The notes under the pieces are model-generated. The model saw nothing but the letters and a program-made list of their open reading frames with translations. It had not been told where the DNA came from and did not search any database. Below are positions 5,376 to 5,409 of a stretch of 5,409 nucleotides of DNA, piece by piece. The stretch comes from an uncultured bacterium (lineage in GTDB: Bacteria; Actinomycetota; Coriobacteriia; Coriobacteriales; Coriobacteriaceae): positions 1 to 5,409 of the forward strand of contig CAJMNK010000098.1 of the NCBI GenBank assembly GCA_905214905.1, read 5' to 3'. The position numbers and the translations under genes were made by a program. The stretch's first letter is position 1; each line of letters starts with the position of its first letter.

Positions 5376-5409
5376 GGGCGCCGCGGAATTCCAACCGCGG
5401 CGCCCTTTT
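5376..5409 (+). terminator. intrinsic terminator of ndk
   Basis: GGGCGCCGCGG (5376-5386) and CCGCGGCGCCC (5395-5405) form a perfect 11-bp GC-only stem with an 8-base loop, followed by TTTT at the window edge. This is a textbook intrinsic terminator and ends the ndk unit; the T run may continue beyond the window. Confidence 0.9.

Overview
The window looks like chromosomal DNA of a fairly GC-rich actinobacterium, most likely a Coriobacteriia member such as Collinsella. This is inferred from gene content, codon style (many GCC, GAC, CTC and AAG codons) and protein sequence, not from a search. The well-supported content is housekeeping metabolism: a partial HAD-superfamily phosphatase, argininosuccinate synthase (argG), argininosuccinate lyase (argH) and nucleoside diphosphate kinase (ndk). 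I see no mobile element, CRISPR array, tRNA or rRNA gene.

Layout. On the minus strand, a HAD-IIB (Cof-like) hydrolase starts at 815 and runs off the left edge. Upstream of it, from 1232 to 861, is a low-GC open frame on the same strand that may be a small gene of unknown function. A divergent intergenic stretch follows, and then everything else reads on the plus strand: argG (1369-2595); a hairpin-rich spacer; a 56-codon small ORF with its own ribosome binding site (2829-2999); argH (3118-4548); a terminator (4602-4632); a spacer of about 300 bases that contains a nested set of inverted repeats resembling a structured RNA; an ndk promoter candidate; ndk (4933-5337); and a very strong intrinsic terminator at the right edge.

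How the genes work together. ArgG joins citrulline and aspartate at the cost of ATP, and ArgH splits the product into arginine and fumarate, so the two adjacent genes form the last two steps of arginine synthesis. They are not tightly packed: 522 bases with several hairpins and the small ORF separate them, which may allow separate control. Ndk balances nucleoside triphosphate pools and appears to be its own unit, with its own promoter and terminator.

The most interesting unexplained parts are the structured element at about 4654-4790 (three nested helices, one of them in conflict with an alternative hairpin, and wobble pairs that favour the plus strand) and the small ORF between argG and argH. 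Neither is proven to be functional.
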